In this document: piece by piece, positions 1-8,640 of the stretch
Layout: the number at the start of each line of letters is the position of its first letter
Position numbering within the stretch: the stretch's first letter is position 1
Assembly (NCBI GenBank): GCA_016213755.1
Contig: JACQZT010000130.1
Location: 1 to 46,296, forward strand
Length of the DNA: 46,296 nt
From: Acidobacteriota bacterium
GTDB taxonomy: Bacteria > Acidobacteriota > Terriglobia > Bryobacterales > Bryobacteraceae
Direction of reading: 5' to 3'
Translations under genes and position numbers: made by a program
Notes under the pieces: generated by a model
Database searches by the model: none
The model's input: the letters and a program-made list of their open reading frames with translations, nothing else
Told to the model about the DNA's origin: nothing

Positions 1-1
1 C

Positions 2-583
2 TCTGAGCGCCGCGAACACTCGTCCGTTGAACAACCAGCACCCCAGGCGAAACCGCCCCGACGTTTCTCCGTTTTTTCAGGCTCCGCGCCGCCTCGGCCC
101 CATCTCGGCCTCCGGAGCCTCCGCCAGTGTCTGAATCGCAGCCAGATCGCGCACCTGGGGTGGCGGTTGGAGCGCCCGGGCGTGAAAATCGGTGCGCGGG
201 CGATGCCCTTCTGGCTGGATTTCCAGGGCTCTCGCAACGTGGGAGCCAACCGGTTGCGCGACGCGGTGATGGCCTCGGCGAACCTGGGAGCGGTCCAGAA
301 ACTCGGTGACATTCGCGTCCTGTATCAACTTGCCATCAAAGACGCCAATTCGATGATTTCGCAGTTCACCGACGACGATCTGGGCACCGGATCGGGGGTG
401 AACATCGCCGTACACGCCCTGCGTGTGGACTTGGGGCTGACCCGGTTCCTGCAATGGCAGAACCTGCTGTTCCTGCAGAACCAGCGCCGGCCCAACGATC
501 CGGCCGGCCAGTTCTTCGTTCCCCTGCAACGGGGGGCCAACCGGACCCTGCGCTATCTGGGGCAGCTCGCCTTCACGTTCTGA
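2..583 (+). CDS. Porin-like outer-membrane protein, C-terminal part (5' end outside window)
   Basis: The 3' end of a gene cut by the window edge. The frame is open from base 2. The convincing part starts near base 175. It shows alternating beta-strand character (AMPFWLDFQGSRNVGA, DIRVLYQLAIKDANSM, QWQNLLFLQ) and ends in LAFTF, the terminal Phe expected of an outer-membrane beta-barrel. The QFTDDDLG segment followed by strands resembles the C-terminus of the 'putative porin' family (Porin_5-like); that match is from memory. A role as an outer-membrane channel is inferred. The first ~165 bases in this frame read as an Arg/Pro-rich stretch unlike a barrel, and a different frame is open there too, so a frameshift is possible. 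It lies 86 bases upstream of a TonB-dependent receptor on the same strand. Confidence 0.45.
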   Translation, partial: SERREHSSVEQPAPQAKPPRRFSVFSGSAPPRPHLGLRSLRQCLNRSQIAHLGWRLERPGVKIGARAMPFWLDFQGSRNVGANRLRDAVMASANLGAVQKLGDIRVLYQLAIKDANSMISQFTDDDLGTGSGVNIAVHALRVDLGLTRFLQWQNLLFLQNQRRPNDPAGQFFVPLQRGANRTLRYLGQLAFTF

Positions 584-669
584 AACCGAGAATTGTTGGT
601 TCTGTAACGTAATTGAAACGCTCGGCTGCTAGCCTGACGGCGAGAACATCGTTTCGTCAGGAGCCTTGC
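584..669. other. Short intergenic region before the first TonB-dependent receptor
   Basis: An 86-base gap between the porin-like gene and the receptor. It holds an A/T-richer patch (about 588-618) that could carry a promoter, but I see no well-spaced -35/-10 pair. An AGGAG ribosome-binding site at 659-663 lies 6 bases before the receptor ATG at 670. No terminator-like hairpin is obvious. Confidence 0.4.
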
Positions 670-3600
670 ATGTTTCAACGTATCCGTCCGGCGGCGCTGG
701 TCCTGGCCGCATGGCTGGCCCCAGCGGCCTTCGGTCAGACCGACCAGGCGCGACTTACCGGCGTAGTGGCCGACAGCAGTGGAGCCGTGATTCCCGGCGT
801 GTCTGTCGTAGTGAAGAACGAGAAGACGGGGATCGAGCGCAGCGTCCGATCCAACGACTCCGGCCGGTTTATGGTTGTCAACCTGCCGCCGGCCCAATAC
901 AAGTTGGTGGCGACGTCGGACGGGTTGGCCCCGGCCGAGTACAAAAACATCACTCTGACGGCGGGACAGGAGCGCACTCTGACCATCGTCATGAACCCGG
1001 CGGCGGTGGCCACCGAGGTCAACGTCTCGGGCGGCGAGCTGGTGGTGATCGACACCACTTCGGCGCGGGTAGGCGCCAACGTCAACGAACGGGAGGTGGC
1101 CTCGTTGCCGCTGAACGGGCGGCAGCTTTCCCAGCTCTACATGCTGGCGCCTGGCGCGCAGACGGCGGGCGGCGGCAGCTACGACAATATTCGTTTCAGC
1201 GGCCGGGCCAACCAGCAGAACGCCCTGCGCTTCGACGGCGTGGATGGCTCGGCCATCATCGACGCCTCGCCGGGCAACCTGAACGGGGAAACCTCGACCG
1301 GTCTGCGCCTGCAAGCCAGCCTGGAAAACGTGCAGGAGTTTCGGGTGGAGTCGAGCAACTACCCGGCCGAGTTCGGCACCGGGTCGGCCGGGCAGATCAG
1401 CGTGGTCACCAAGTCCGGTTCCAACGACCTCCACGGATCGGTGTTCGAGTACGCGCGCAACAGCGCGCTGGACGCGCGCAACTTCTTCGACGGGACGGAG
1501 AAATCCCCGCTGCGCCTGAACCAGTTCGGGGGTTCGCTGGGCGGACCGATCACAAAGAACAAGTTCTTCGTTTTCGGCAGCTTCGAAGGTCTGCGGCAGC
1601 GTGGATATGTCAACCTGATCGAAGCCGTGCCAAGCGCGGCGGCGCGCGCCCGCGCCGTGCCTTCCATCCGGCCCTTGATGGACGCCTATCCGATGGGCGC
1701 TGGGACCTCCAACCCGGACCTGGACCTGGCGCGGATCGTCGCTGGCGCTCCACTGGACGAAAACTACGGCAGCATCCGCTTCGATTACCGGATCAACGAC
1801 CAGCTCAACCTGACGGCGCGCTACTTTCGCGACGAGGGAGAGCTGATCCAGCCCCTCAACGTCACCGGAAACTACGCGCGCACCTCGGCGGTGGGGCAGA
1901 ACGGCATGGTCAGCCTCCAGCAGGTATGGAGCGCGACGGTGGTCAACGAGACCAAGATCGGCTACAACGGTCCCAAGACGCGTCTCAACGGCGTGGCGCC
2001 GCGGGTGAACGGGCTGGACCTTTCGGCGGTCTCCATCGACTTCACCGGGTCGGCTACCATCGCCGGCGTGGGTGGGCAGGGCGTCTCGGGCGGTGCGGCC
2101 CGCATCGGCGGCCTGGTGCGCTCCAACAGCGCTCAGAACGGCCGCGGCGTTCCATACACCAACTACTCGCTGACGTTCGCCGACGCGCTGAACTGGATCC
2201 GGAACAACCACTCCGCCAAGTTCGGGGTCGAGTTCCGGCCCATTCGCCTGTACACCGACCGGTTGGGCGGCACGACCTACTCCTTCTCGAACCTCAATTC
2301 GCTGTTGAACAACACGCCGTCTTCGGTGCAGGTGCTGGGCGACATCAGCGGGCCGAATCCGCTGCACGGCGGGGTGACCGGAAACCGCTACCTGAAGCAG
2401 GAGTACTACATCCTCTACGCCCAGGACGAGTGGAAGCTCCGACCCAATTTCACCCTCAGCTACGGGATGCGCTGGGAGTACTACAGCCCGCTGCGCGAGG
2501 ATCGCAACCTGTTTACGTTCTTCGACATGACCACCGGAAACCTGGACTTGAATCCGAGCCGCCAGTGGTATCGGAGCTCGAGAAACAATTGGGGGCCCCG
2601 CCTGGCCTTCACCTGGGCGCCGGACAAGCTGAAGGGCAGCACCGTGTTGCGCATCGGGGCGGGTTACTACTACGGCCCGGGCCAGACCGAAGACCAGGTG
2701 CAGCCCATCGACAGCGACCGGGTGACGGTGACCCGCACCACCGGCGCGGCCTTTCCGGTGAACAGCCAGGAGATCGTCAACTCGTTTGACCTGAAGAACT
2801 TCAAGAACTTCGCGCCGCGCGTCTACGCTCCCGGCTACCGACTGCCCGAGAGAATCCTTTCCTACACTTTCTCGGTTCAGCGGAAACTGCCGTTCGACAC
2901 GGTGTTGACGGCGGCTTATGTGGGCAGCCAAGGGCGAAACCTGTTCCTGCGCTCCTGGACCAACGTGGTGACGGGCGTGACCGTGAATCCGGCTACCGGA
3001 GTGGGCACGCCGGTGCTGGAATTCGGCGACCGGTTCGCGCAGATGGATTACAAGACCAGCGGCGGCCGCGACCATTACGATTCGCTGCAAACGACCCTGA
3101 ACCGCCGCTTCCAGCACGGACTGACCGTGGGCACTCAATGGACCTGGGGCCACTCGATCGGCAATACGGGCGGATCGAACGAAGCGCAGACCACGCAGAA
3201 CCCGATGAACTTCAACCAGGACCGGGGCAATAACGCCTTTGACGTGCGGCACAGCTTCAACGCCTCGGCGCTGTACGAGTTGCCGTTCGGCAAGGGCCGC
3301 CTCCTCGGCGGCTGGGAACTGGGCGGCGTGATCAACGCCCGCACCGGCCTGCCGATCGACATCACCATGGCGCGCAACGACATCGCCTACCGGGTCAACT
3401 CCACCGGCCGGATCGTGGACGCCCCCATCGTTTCCGGCGGCCAGGTATTGACCACGCCGGTGATCAACAACCCGTACGGCGGGGCCTTCCGCAGCAACCG
3501 GCGGCCCAGCGTGGCGGCCGGCGTCAGCCCGTTCCTTACCAATCCGAACGACAAGCGCGTGTTTTTGAACCCGGCTGCGTTCACCGTTCCGGCGCCGGGT

Positions 3601-3930
3601 GAGTTTGGGAACCTGGGGCGTTGGGCGGTGCACGGGCCGGGTCTGAGCCAGTTCGACCTGACGCTGCACAAGCGCATTCCCCTCCGCGAGCGGGTCAACT
3701 TCGAGTTTCGGGCGGAGATCTACAACCTGTTCAACCGGGCGAACTTCTCCAATCCGGTCTCGCGGTTGAATAATTCGCTGGGTGTCAACAACAACCAGCT
3801 TCAGCCCGGACAGCCGTACACGCTGTCCGCCGCGGGAGGAAGTTTCGGGCTTATGACCTCGACCCTGGCCCGCGACGTGGGTCTGGGCGCCAGCCGGCAG
3901 CTCCAATTGTCGCTGCGGCTGAGCTTTTAA
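670..3930 (+). CDS. TonB-dependent receptor, Oar-like, with carboxypeptidase-regulatory domain
   Basis: A 1086-residue outer-membrane receptor. A signal peptide (about 1-22, ending PAAFGQ) is followed by a carboxypeptidase-regulatory-like beta-sandwich (about 26-112, with GVVADSSGAVIPGVSVVV), a plug (about 120-240, with the LPLNGRQL motif typical of this group) and a long beta-barrel ending in LSLRLSF. Family knowledge: Oar/SusC-like receptors import oligosaccharides or other large ligands with TonB energy, and they are heavily expanded in Acidobacteria. The ligand cannot be told from sequence. The ATG at 670 is chosen over an upstream in-frame ATG at 613, because AGGAG sits 6 bases before it and a signal peptide follows directly. 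The next gene, phoU, has its own -10 element, so the two are probably separate units. Confidence 0.9.
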   Translation: MFQRIRPAALVLAAWLAPAAFGQTDQARLTGVVADSSGAVIPGVSVVVKNEKTGIERSVRSNDSGRFMVVNLPPAQYKLVATSDGLAPAEYKNITLTAGQERTLTIVMNPAAVATEVNVSGGELVVIDTTSARVGANVNEREVASLPLNGRQLSQLYMLAPGAQTAGGGSYDNIRFSGRANQQNALRFDGVDGSAIIDASPGNLNGETSTGLRLQASLENVQEFRVESSNYPAEFGTGSAGQISVVTKSGSNDLHGSVFEYARNSALDARNFFDGTEKSPLRLNQFGGSLGGPITKNKFFVFGSFEGLRQRGYVNLIEAVPSAAARARAVPSIRPLMDAYPMGAGTSNPDLDLARIVAGAPLDENYGSIRFDYRINDQLNLTARYFRDEGELIQPLNVTGNYARTSAVGQNGMVSLQQVWSATVVNETKIGYNGPKTRLNGVAPRVNGLDLSAVSIDFTGSATIAGVGGQGVSGGAARIGGLVRSNSAQNGRGVPYTNYSLTFADALNWIRNNHSAKFGVEFRPIRLYTDRLGGTTYSFSNLNSLLNNTPSSVQVLGDISGPNPLHGGVTGNRYLKQEYYILYAQDEWKLRPNFTLSYGMRWEYYSPLREDRNLFTFFDMTTGNLDLNPSRQWYRSSRNNWGPRLAFTWAPDKLKGSTVLRIGAGYYYGPGQTEDQVQPIDSDRVTVTRTTGAAFPVNSQEIVNSFDLKNFKNFAPRVYAPGYRLPERILSYTFSVQRKLPFDTVLTAAYVGSQGRNLFLRSWTNVVTGVTVNPATGVGTPVLEFGDRFAQMDYKTSGGRDHYDSLQTTLNRRFQHGLTVGTQWTWGHSIGNTGGSNEAQTTQNPMNFNQDRGNNAFDVRHSFNASALYELPFGKGRLLGGWELGGVINARTGLPIDITMARNDIAYRVNSTGRIVDAPIVSGGQVLTTPVINNPYGGAFRSNRRPSVAAGVSPFLTNPNDKRVFLNPAAFTVPAPGEFGNLGRWAVHGPGLSQFDLTLHKRIPLRERVNFEFRAEIYNLFNRANFSNPVSRLNNSLGVNNNQLQPGQPYTLSAAGGSFGLMTSTLARDVGLGASRQLQLSLRLSF

Positions 3931-3967
3931 TGTTGCCGGACACGAAAGAACCGGTGCATCGCTCTTG

Positions 3968-3973
3968 TATAAT
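3968..3973 (+). promoter_or_regulatory. Putative -10 element (TATAAT) upstream of the phoU-pst operon
   Basis: A perfect TATAAT hexamer lies 45 bases before the phoU GTG and would give a leader of about 40 bases. There is no good -35 hexamer at 16-18 bases spacing (3945-3950 reads AAAGAA). This fits activator-dependent transcription, as expected if a PhoB-type regulator drives the operon. I could not find a convincing direct-repeat Pho box in the 88-base gap. Confidence 0.45.
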
Positions 3974-4018
3974 TGGAGAGACAGGTTTTCCCAGAACCGC
4001 GCCAAAGGACACTGAACA

Positions 4019-5143
4019 GTGGCTACGCCTCCCACTCCCCATTTCGAAGCCATGCTCCAGCACGATACCGACGTGATTCGTGCCAAGCTGCTGGCGATGG
4101 GCGCGCTCGACGAACAAGCTTTGGGCCGGGCGATCCAGGCGTTCGTGCAGCGCGACCGGCAGTTGGCCTACTCGGTGATCCTGCGCGACCAGGACGTGGA
4201 CGCGCTGGAAACCGAACTGGATCGCCTGTGCCTGGAATTCATCGTCCGGCACCAGCCGGCGGCGGGCCATCTGCGGTTTGTCTATTCGGCCAGCAAGGTG
4301 GTGAACGAACTGGAGCGCGTGGGCGACTACGCCGAGAGCATTGCCAGGCAGGTCCTGATGGTGAGTTCGGTGCCGTTTGAAGTGTCCACCGACAGGTTCA
4401 ACGAACTCGCCAACCTGGCCATCGGGATGCTGCACAACGCCGTGCAGGCTTTCGTGGACAAGAACCCCGACCTGGCGCGCGCGACCATGGCCAGCGAACC
4501 GCGCGTCAATCAACTGCGCGACAGCCTCAGCGCGGACCTGGTGGATTGGCGCGTGCAGGAGCGGCTGCCGCTGGAGGCGCTGACGCCGCTAATCACGGTG
4601 GCGCGGCGGCTGGAGCGTGTTTCGGACCAGGCCACCAACATCTGCGAGCAGGCGCTGTATTTCGCCACCGGGCAGTATTTCCGTCACCTGCCGCGGGAAG
4701 GATTCCGCGTCTTGTTTGTGGACCGGGCCAACGAGTGCCTGAGCCGAATCGCCGAGGCGGCCGGCAGGCAATTGTGCCCGCAGCGCTTCTCCTTCACGAG
4801 CGCGGGCGTAACCGCCGGCGCCGTGGATCCCCAGACGCTTTGGTTCCTGGGCGAGAAGGGGCTCGACATCTCCTCCCAGTCCTCGCGGTCGATGGACCAA
4901 GTCCCGCACCTCGACCAGGTGCAGGTGGTGGTGGCGCTGTGCAAAGAGGCGGAGGAAGCCCTGCCCCAGCAGAAGCCCGCCAAGACCCTGAGCTTGCAGT
5001 GGTTTGTGCCCGATCCCTCGGAGGCGCACGGAACGCCCGAGCAAGTCCGGGCGGAATACGAGCGAGCCTACCAGTCGCTCTGCAACCACATTCGCGACCT
5101 GGTCCACGCGATTCTAGGCAACGATCATCACTTACCCGAATGA
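4019..5143 (+). CDS. phoU: PhoU fused to a catalytically dead LMW-phosphatase/arsenate-reductase-like domain
   Basis: A 374-residue protein; ordinary PhoU has about 220-240. Residues 1-222 are the two three-helix PhoU repeats, with the metal-binding-type helices ELERVGD (97-103) and RLERVSD (197-203). PhoU represses phosphate uptake by linking the Pst transporter to the PhoR kinase. Residues about 229-370 align along their length with thioredoxin-coupled arsenate reductase/LMW protein tyrosine phosphatase: a VLFVDRANECLS P-loop region (231-242), TSAGV, GLDISSQSS, VVALC (C308) and PDP (331-333). The catalytic Cys of the CX5R loop is Asp235 and its Arg is Leu241, so the domain should not catalyse phosphoryl or arsenate chemistry; the Asp-Pro general-acid motif remains. 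The GTG start is supported by AAGGA 9 bases upstream. The stop overlaps the pstS ATG (ATGA). Confidence 0.88.
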   Translation: MATPPTPHFEAMLQHDTDVIRAKLLAMGALDEQALGRAIQAFVQRDRQLAYSVILRDQDVDALETELDRLCLEFIVRHQPAAGHLRFVYSASKVVNELERVGDYAESIARQVLMVSSVPFEVSTDRFNELANLAIGMLHNAVQAFVDKNPDLARATMASEPRVNQLRDSLSADLVDWRVQERLPLEALTPLITVARRLERVSDQATNICEQALYFATGQYFRHLPREGFRVLFVDRANECLSRIAEAAGRQLCPQRFSFTSAGVTAGAVDPQTLWFLGEKGLDISSQSSRSMDQVPHLDQVQVVVALCKEAEEALPQQKPAKTLSLQWFVPDPSEAHGTPEQVRAEYERAYQSLCNHIRDLVHAILGNDHHLPE

Positions 5144-6063
5144 GAACACTATTTTTGCGATTCAAGTCCCGCTTTGGAAAACCGGCCGCGAGCCTGCTGC
5201 TGGCCGCGACGGTGGTGCTGCTGCCGGCCGGCTGCGGGCGCTCGAAGGGTCCCCGGAAGACCATGATCCAGAACACCGGTTCGGACACCATGGTGAACGT
5301 GGCCCAGGCCTGGGCGGAAGAATACGCTCAGGTGGCGCCCAATGTGTCGGTGGAGGTGTCCGGAGGCGGTTCGGGCACTGGTATCGCCGCGCTGATCGCC
5401 GGCACGGTGGATATCTCCAATTGCAGCCGCAAAGTCGAGCCCAAGGAAGCCGAACAGGCCCGCAAGAACACCGGCAAGGAACCGCGGGAATACCTGGTGG
5501 GCTACGATGCCCTGGCCGTGTATGTGCATAAGAACAATCCGCTGGAAGAAATCACGCTGGACCAGTTGGCGCAGATATACGCCGAAGGCGGCAAGTTCAC
5601 CCAGTGGACCCAGCTCGGCGTCAAGATGCCGGGCGGGGCGGATGAAATCATCCGCGTGAGCCGCCAGTCGAATTCCGGCACGTACGTCTATTTCCGCGAG
5701 GCGGTGCTCGGTAAGGGACGCGATTTCCGCCTGGGTTCGCGCGACATGCACGGCTCCAAGGACGTGGTGGAACTGGTTTCCAAGACCCCTGGCGCCATTG
5801 GTTACAGCGGCATGGGCTACGCCACGCCGGAGGTCAAGACCCTGCGCGTGGCCCGCAAGGCGGGCGAAAAGGCCTTTGCGCCGACGGTGCGGAACGCTCT
5901 GAACCACACCTATCCGGTCTCGCGGCCGTTGTACATGTACACCCTGGGCGAACCGGCCGGGGAGGTGAAGAAGTTCATGGAATGGGTTCACTCTCCGGCC
6001 GGCCAGAAGATCGTCGTCAAGAGCGGCTACGTTCCGCTGACCGGATCGGGAGCGGCGCAATAG
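5140..6063 (+). CDS. pstS: Phosphate ABC transporter substrate-binding lipoprotein PstS
   Basis: A 307-residue phosphate-binding protein. A lipoprotein signal peptide ends in the lipobox LPAGC, so Cys32 would be lipidated and the protein membrane-anchored. The mature part has the PstS/PBP-like-2 hallmarks: NTGSDTM near the start, VSGGGSGTGIAALIAGTVDI, SRQSNSGTYVYFRE and GAIGYSGMGYA. These loops contribute main-chain and Ser/Thr ligands to the phosphate oxyanion. It delivers phosphate to PstCA. The ATG at 5140 overlaps the phoU stop by four bases (ATGA), so translation is probably coupled. At about 275 mature residues it is of ordinary length for short bacterial PstS. Confidence 0.93.
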   Translation: MRTLFLRFKSRFGKPAASLLLAATVVLLPAGCGRSKGPRKTMIQNTGSDTMVNVAQAWAEEYAQVAPNVSVEVSGGGSGTGIAALIAGTVDISNCSRKVEPKEAEQARKNTGKEPREYLVGYDALAVYVHKNNPLEEITLDQLAQIYAEGGKFTQWTQLGVKMPGGADEIIRVSRQSNSGTYVYFREAVLGKGRDFRLGSRDMHGSKDVVELVSKTPGAIGYSGMGYATPEVKTLRVARKAGEKAFAPTVRNALNHTYPVSRPLYMYTLGEPAGEVKKFMEWVHSPAGQKIVVKSGYVPLTGSGAAQ

Positions 6064-6089
6064 CGCGGGATCGCAGAGCCGCAACGCCT

Positions 6090-6983
6090 ATGATGAACCG
6101 ACCCCGGTGGGAAATCGTCACTGAAGCCGCCATCGAAACCCTGATCCGGTTGTGCGGCGTCAGCGCTATCCTGTTCGTGTTCGGGATTTTCTTTTTCGTC
6201 TTTCGCGAGGGCTCCGGGTTTCTCTTCCACGGCTTCAATGTCCGCGAGTTTTTCACCAGCATCGAATGGTATCCGAGCTCCGAGAGCCACGTCCGTTACG
6301 GGGTGCTGGCGCTGATCGCGGGCACGGCCAGCGTCACCGTGCTGGCCATGTCGCTGGCGGTTCCCTTCGGCATCGGCGCGGCCGTGTTCGTTTCCGAGTT
6401 CTGCGGCGCCCGCTTGAGGGAGACGCTGAAGATCACCATCGAATTGCTGGCGGCGATTCCCTCGGTGGTCTGGGGGTTCATCGGGCTGACGGTGATGAAC
6501 CCGCTGATCATCCGGGTTTTCGGCACGCCGATCGGATTGAACGTCTTGAACGGCGGCGTCATTCTGGCGCTGATGAGCGTGCCGATTATCGTCTCTATCG
6601 GCGAGGACGCGCTGAAAGCGGTGCCCGATTCGTACCGGGAGGCGGCGCTGGCGCTGGGCGTGACGCGCTGGCAAATGGTGTACCGGGTGCTTTTGCCGGC
6701 CGCCCGCAACGGCTTGCTGGCGGCGGTGCTGCTAGGCGTCGGCCGGGCGGTGGGAGAAACCATGGCCGTGCTGATGGCCACCGGACACGCGGTGAAAATC
6801 CCCACTAGTTTGATGGACTCGGTGCGCACGCTGACGGCCACCATCGCCGCCGAACTGGGCGAATCCCCGGTGGGTTCGGACCACTACCAGGTTCTGTTCA
6901 TCATTGGCGTTTTGCTGTTTTCGATCACCTTTGTCGTCAACCTGACCGCCGACCTTGTGGTGCGGGGCGCGCGGGCCAGGTGA
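6090..6983 (+). CDS. pstC: Phosphate ABC transporter permease PstC
   Basis: A 297-residue inner-membrane permease with about six membrane helices; the first is IRLCGVSAILFVFGIFFFVF. The cytoplasmic EAA loop that docks on the ATPase is clear: EAALALGVTRWQMVYRVLLPAA. AIPSVVWGFIGL and GRAVGETMAVLMATG are conserved PstC segments. With PstA it forms the phosphate channel. The start is one of two adjacent ATGs (6090, 6093), 26 bases after pstS, without a strong Shine-Dalgarno sequence. That would fit coupling or reinitiation within the operon. Confidence 0.93.
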   Translation: MMNRPRWEIVTEAAIETLIRLCGVSAILFVFGIFFFVFREGSGFLFHGFNVREFFTSIEWYPSSESHVRYGVLALIAGTASVTVLAMSLAVPFGIGAAVFVSEFCGARLRETLKITIELLAAIPSVVWGFIGLTVMNPLIIRVFGTPIGLNVLNGGVILALMSVPIIVSIGEDALKAVPDSYREAALALGVTRWQMVYRVLLPAARNGLLAAVLLGVGRAVGETMAVLMATGHAVKIPTSLMDSVRTLTATIAAELGESPVGSDHYQVLFIIGVLLFSITFVVNLTADLVVRGARAR

Positions 6984-6997
6984 GGGTTTAAGAGGCT

Positions 6998-7882
6998 GTG
7001 TTTCAGGCTACTCCACTAACCCGGCGCAAGCAGTACAGCGAGCTGGCCGCTCAATCGGTCTTCTTGTCGATGACCCTGCTGATGGTGCTGCCGCTGGTGC
7101 TGATAGTGGGCTACCTGGTGTACCAGGCGTGGCCCATTCTGTCGCTGGACTTTCTGTTCAGCAATCCGCGCAACGGCATGCGCGGCGGAGGCATCTGGTC
7201 GCCGCTTTTGGGCACCATTTACCTGGTGGTCATCTCCCTGGTGATCGCGACGCCGATCGGCGTTCTGGCGGCGGTCTTCCTGAACGAGTACGCCACCGAG
7301 AACTGGTTTACGCGGGTGGTGAACCTGGCGGTGGTGAACCTGGCGGGAGTGCCGAGCATCGTGCACGCGCTGTTCGGGCTGGGCGCTTTTGTGCTGTTCG
7401 CCCGGATGGGCAAATCCATTCTGGCCGCCTCGCTGACGCTGGCCATCATGACTTTGCCGGTCATTATCGCCAGCACCAAGGAAGCGCTGGCGGCGGTGCC
7501 CCGCTCGTTTCGCGAGGCCTGCTGGAACGTCGGCGCAACGCGCTGGCAAACCGTCCGGCACATCGTGCTTCCGAACTCGATCAGCGGGATTCTCACGGGC
7601 GTGATTTTGCAGGTGTCGCGGGCCGCGGGCGAGACCGCTCCCATCATGTTTACCGGCGCCGTGTTCTTCAAGGCCATCGAGGAAGGCAACCTGTTCGCAT
7701 ACAGCCTGTTTGGCCAGGGCATGGCGCTGTCGATGCATTTGTTCACCATTTCCACGCAGGTTCCCGACGTGCCGGCGGCGCTGCCGTTCGGCACCGCGGT
7801 GGTTCTGCTGGGCACGGTTCTTCTGGTCAACGCGCTGGCGATCGTGGTTCGAGTGCGCTTGCGCTCGCGGCGGAAATGGTGA
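6998..7882 (+). CDS. pstA: Phosphate ABC transporter permease PstA
   Basis: A 294-residue inner-membrane permease, partner of PstC. It has about six membrane helices, the conserved GVPSIVHALFGLGAFVLF segment and an EAA loop, EACWNVGATRWQTVRHIVLP. SRAAGETAPIMFTGA is the typical late PstA motif. The GTG start at 6998 is the first in-frame start and gives a plausible short cytoplasmic N-terminus; AGAGG just upstream is rather close. Its TGA stop shares a base with the ATG of the next gene (TGATG at 7880-7884). Confidence 0.92.
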   Translation: MFQATPLTRRKQYSELAAQSVFLSMTLLMVLPLVLIVGYLVYQAWPILSLDFLFSNPRNGMRGGGIWSPLLGTIYLVVISLVIATPIGVLAAVFLNEYATENWFTRVVNLAVVNLAGVPSIVHALFGLGAFVLFARMGKSILAASLTLAIMTLPVIIASTKEALAAVPRSFREACWNVGATRWQTVRHIVLPNSISGILTGVILQVSRAAGETAPIMFTGAVFFKAIEEGNLFAYSLFGQGMALSMHLFTISTQVPDVPAALPFGTAVVLLGTVLLVNALAIVVRVRLRSRRKW

Positions 7883-8640
7883 TGCCCGGCCCCATGATCG
7901 AGATCTCCGGCTTGCGGGTGCGCTACGGGCATCGCGAGGTGCTGAAGGGCGTAACCCTCGACGCGCGGCGCAACGAGATCCTGGGCGTCATCGGTCCCGC
8001 GCAGTCGGGCAAGACCACCCTGCTCAAGACCATCAATCGGACCATCGACGACATCCCCGAGGCCTCGGTTTCGGGCACGGTCAAGGTGAACGGCGAGGAC
8101 GTGCGCCGGGTGCGGGACGTCTTCTCGCTGCGGCGGAAGATCGGCATGGTGGCGCCGCTGCCGGTGGGGCTGCCGCTCACGATTTTCGACAACGTCGCTT
8201 TTGCGCCGCGCATGGCCGGAATGCGCGATCGCGCCGAATTGGAGGGGCGCGTCGAGCGCTGCCTGCGGCAGGCCGCGCTGTGGGACGAGGTGAAGGACCG
8301 CCTGGACAGCCTGGGGACCCGGCTCTCGGGCGGGCAGCAGCAGCGGCTGACCATCGCGCGCGCCCTCTCGCACGATCCCGAGATCCTGTGCCTGGACGAG
8401 TTTTCCATTGCCGTCGATCCGGTGACCACCATGCGCATCGAGGACGTCCTCCGGGAACTGCGCTCCCGGATGACCATCGTTCTGGTGACCAACCTGGTGC
8501 AGCAGGCCCGCCGGCTGGCCGACCGCACGGCCTTTCTGTTCAACGGCGAGCTGGTGGAACTGGACGAGACCGGGGTGGTCTTTTCCGGCCGCGCCGCCCA
8601 CCGCAAGACCATCGAATACGTTAGCGGGATCTTTGGATGA
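7882..8640 (+). CDS. PstB-like ATPase, subunit 1: intact signature motif, degenerate Q-loop and switch His
   Basis: A 252-residue ABC ATPase related to PstB. The Walker A motif is present in a variant form (GPAQSGKT, 38-45). The signature LSGGQQQR (148-155) is perfect. Walker B keeps Asp172-Glu173 but reads LDEFSIAVD rather than the PstB MDEPCSALD, so the D-loop is altered. The Q-loop Gln aligns with Pro92 (GMVAPLPV instead of GMVFQRPN). The switch His aligns with Asn204 (VTNL instead of VTHN). Its own ATP-binding face therefore lacks the residues normally needed for hydrolysis and coupling, while the signature it offers to a partner is intact. It overlaps pstA by one base and the next ATPase gene by four, as expected for subunits made in equal amounts. 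A heterodimer with the next protein is the obvious inference. Confidence 0.88.
   Translation: MPGPMIEISGLRVRYGHREVLKGVTLDARRNEILGVIGPAQSGKTTLLKTINRTIDDIPEASVSGTVKVNGEDVRRVRDVFSLRRKIGMVAPLPVGLPLTIFDNVAFAPRMAGMRDRAELEGRVERCLRQAALWDEVKDRLDSLGTRLSGGQQQRLTIARALSHDPEILCLDEFSIAVDPVTTMRIEDVLRELRSRMTIVLVTNLVQQARRLADRTAFLFNGELVELDETGVVFSGRAAHRKTIEYVSGIFG

Noticed and set aside
3931-4018. A PhoB binding box before the phosphate operon
   Set aside because: No convincing 11-base direct repeats were found, although a missing -35 element would fit activator control.
553-4086. A 3.5-kb open frame on the strand opposite the first TonB receptor
   Set aside because: The receptor frame shows a signal peptide and family motifs. 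The antisense frame is Arg/Val/Gly/His-rich with no motif, as expected of GC-rich shadow frames. Similar long shadows opposite tamB, bamA and the second receptor were dropped for the same reason.
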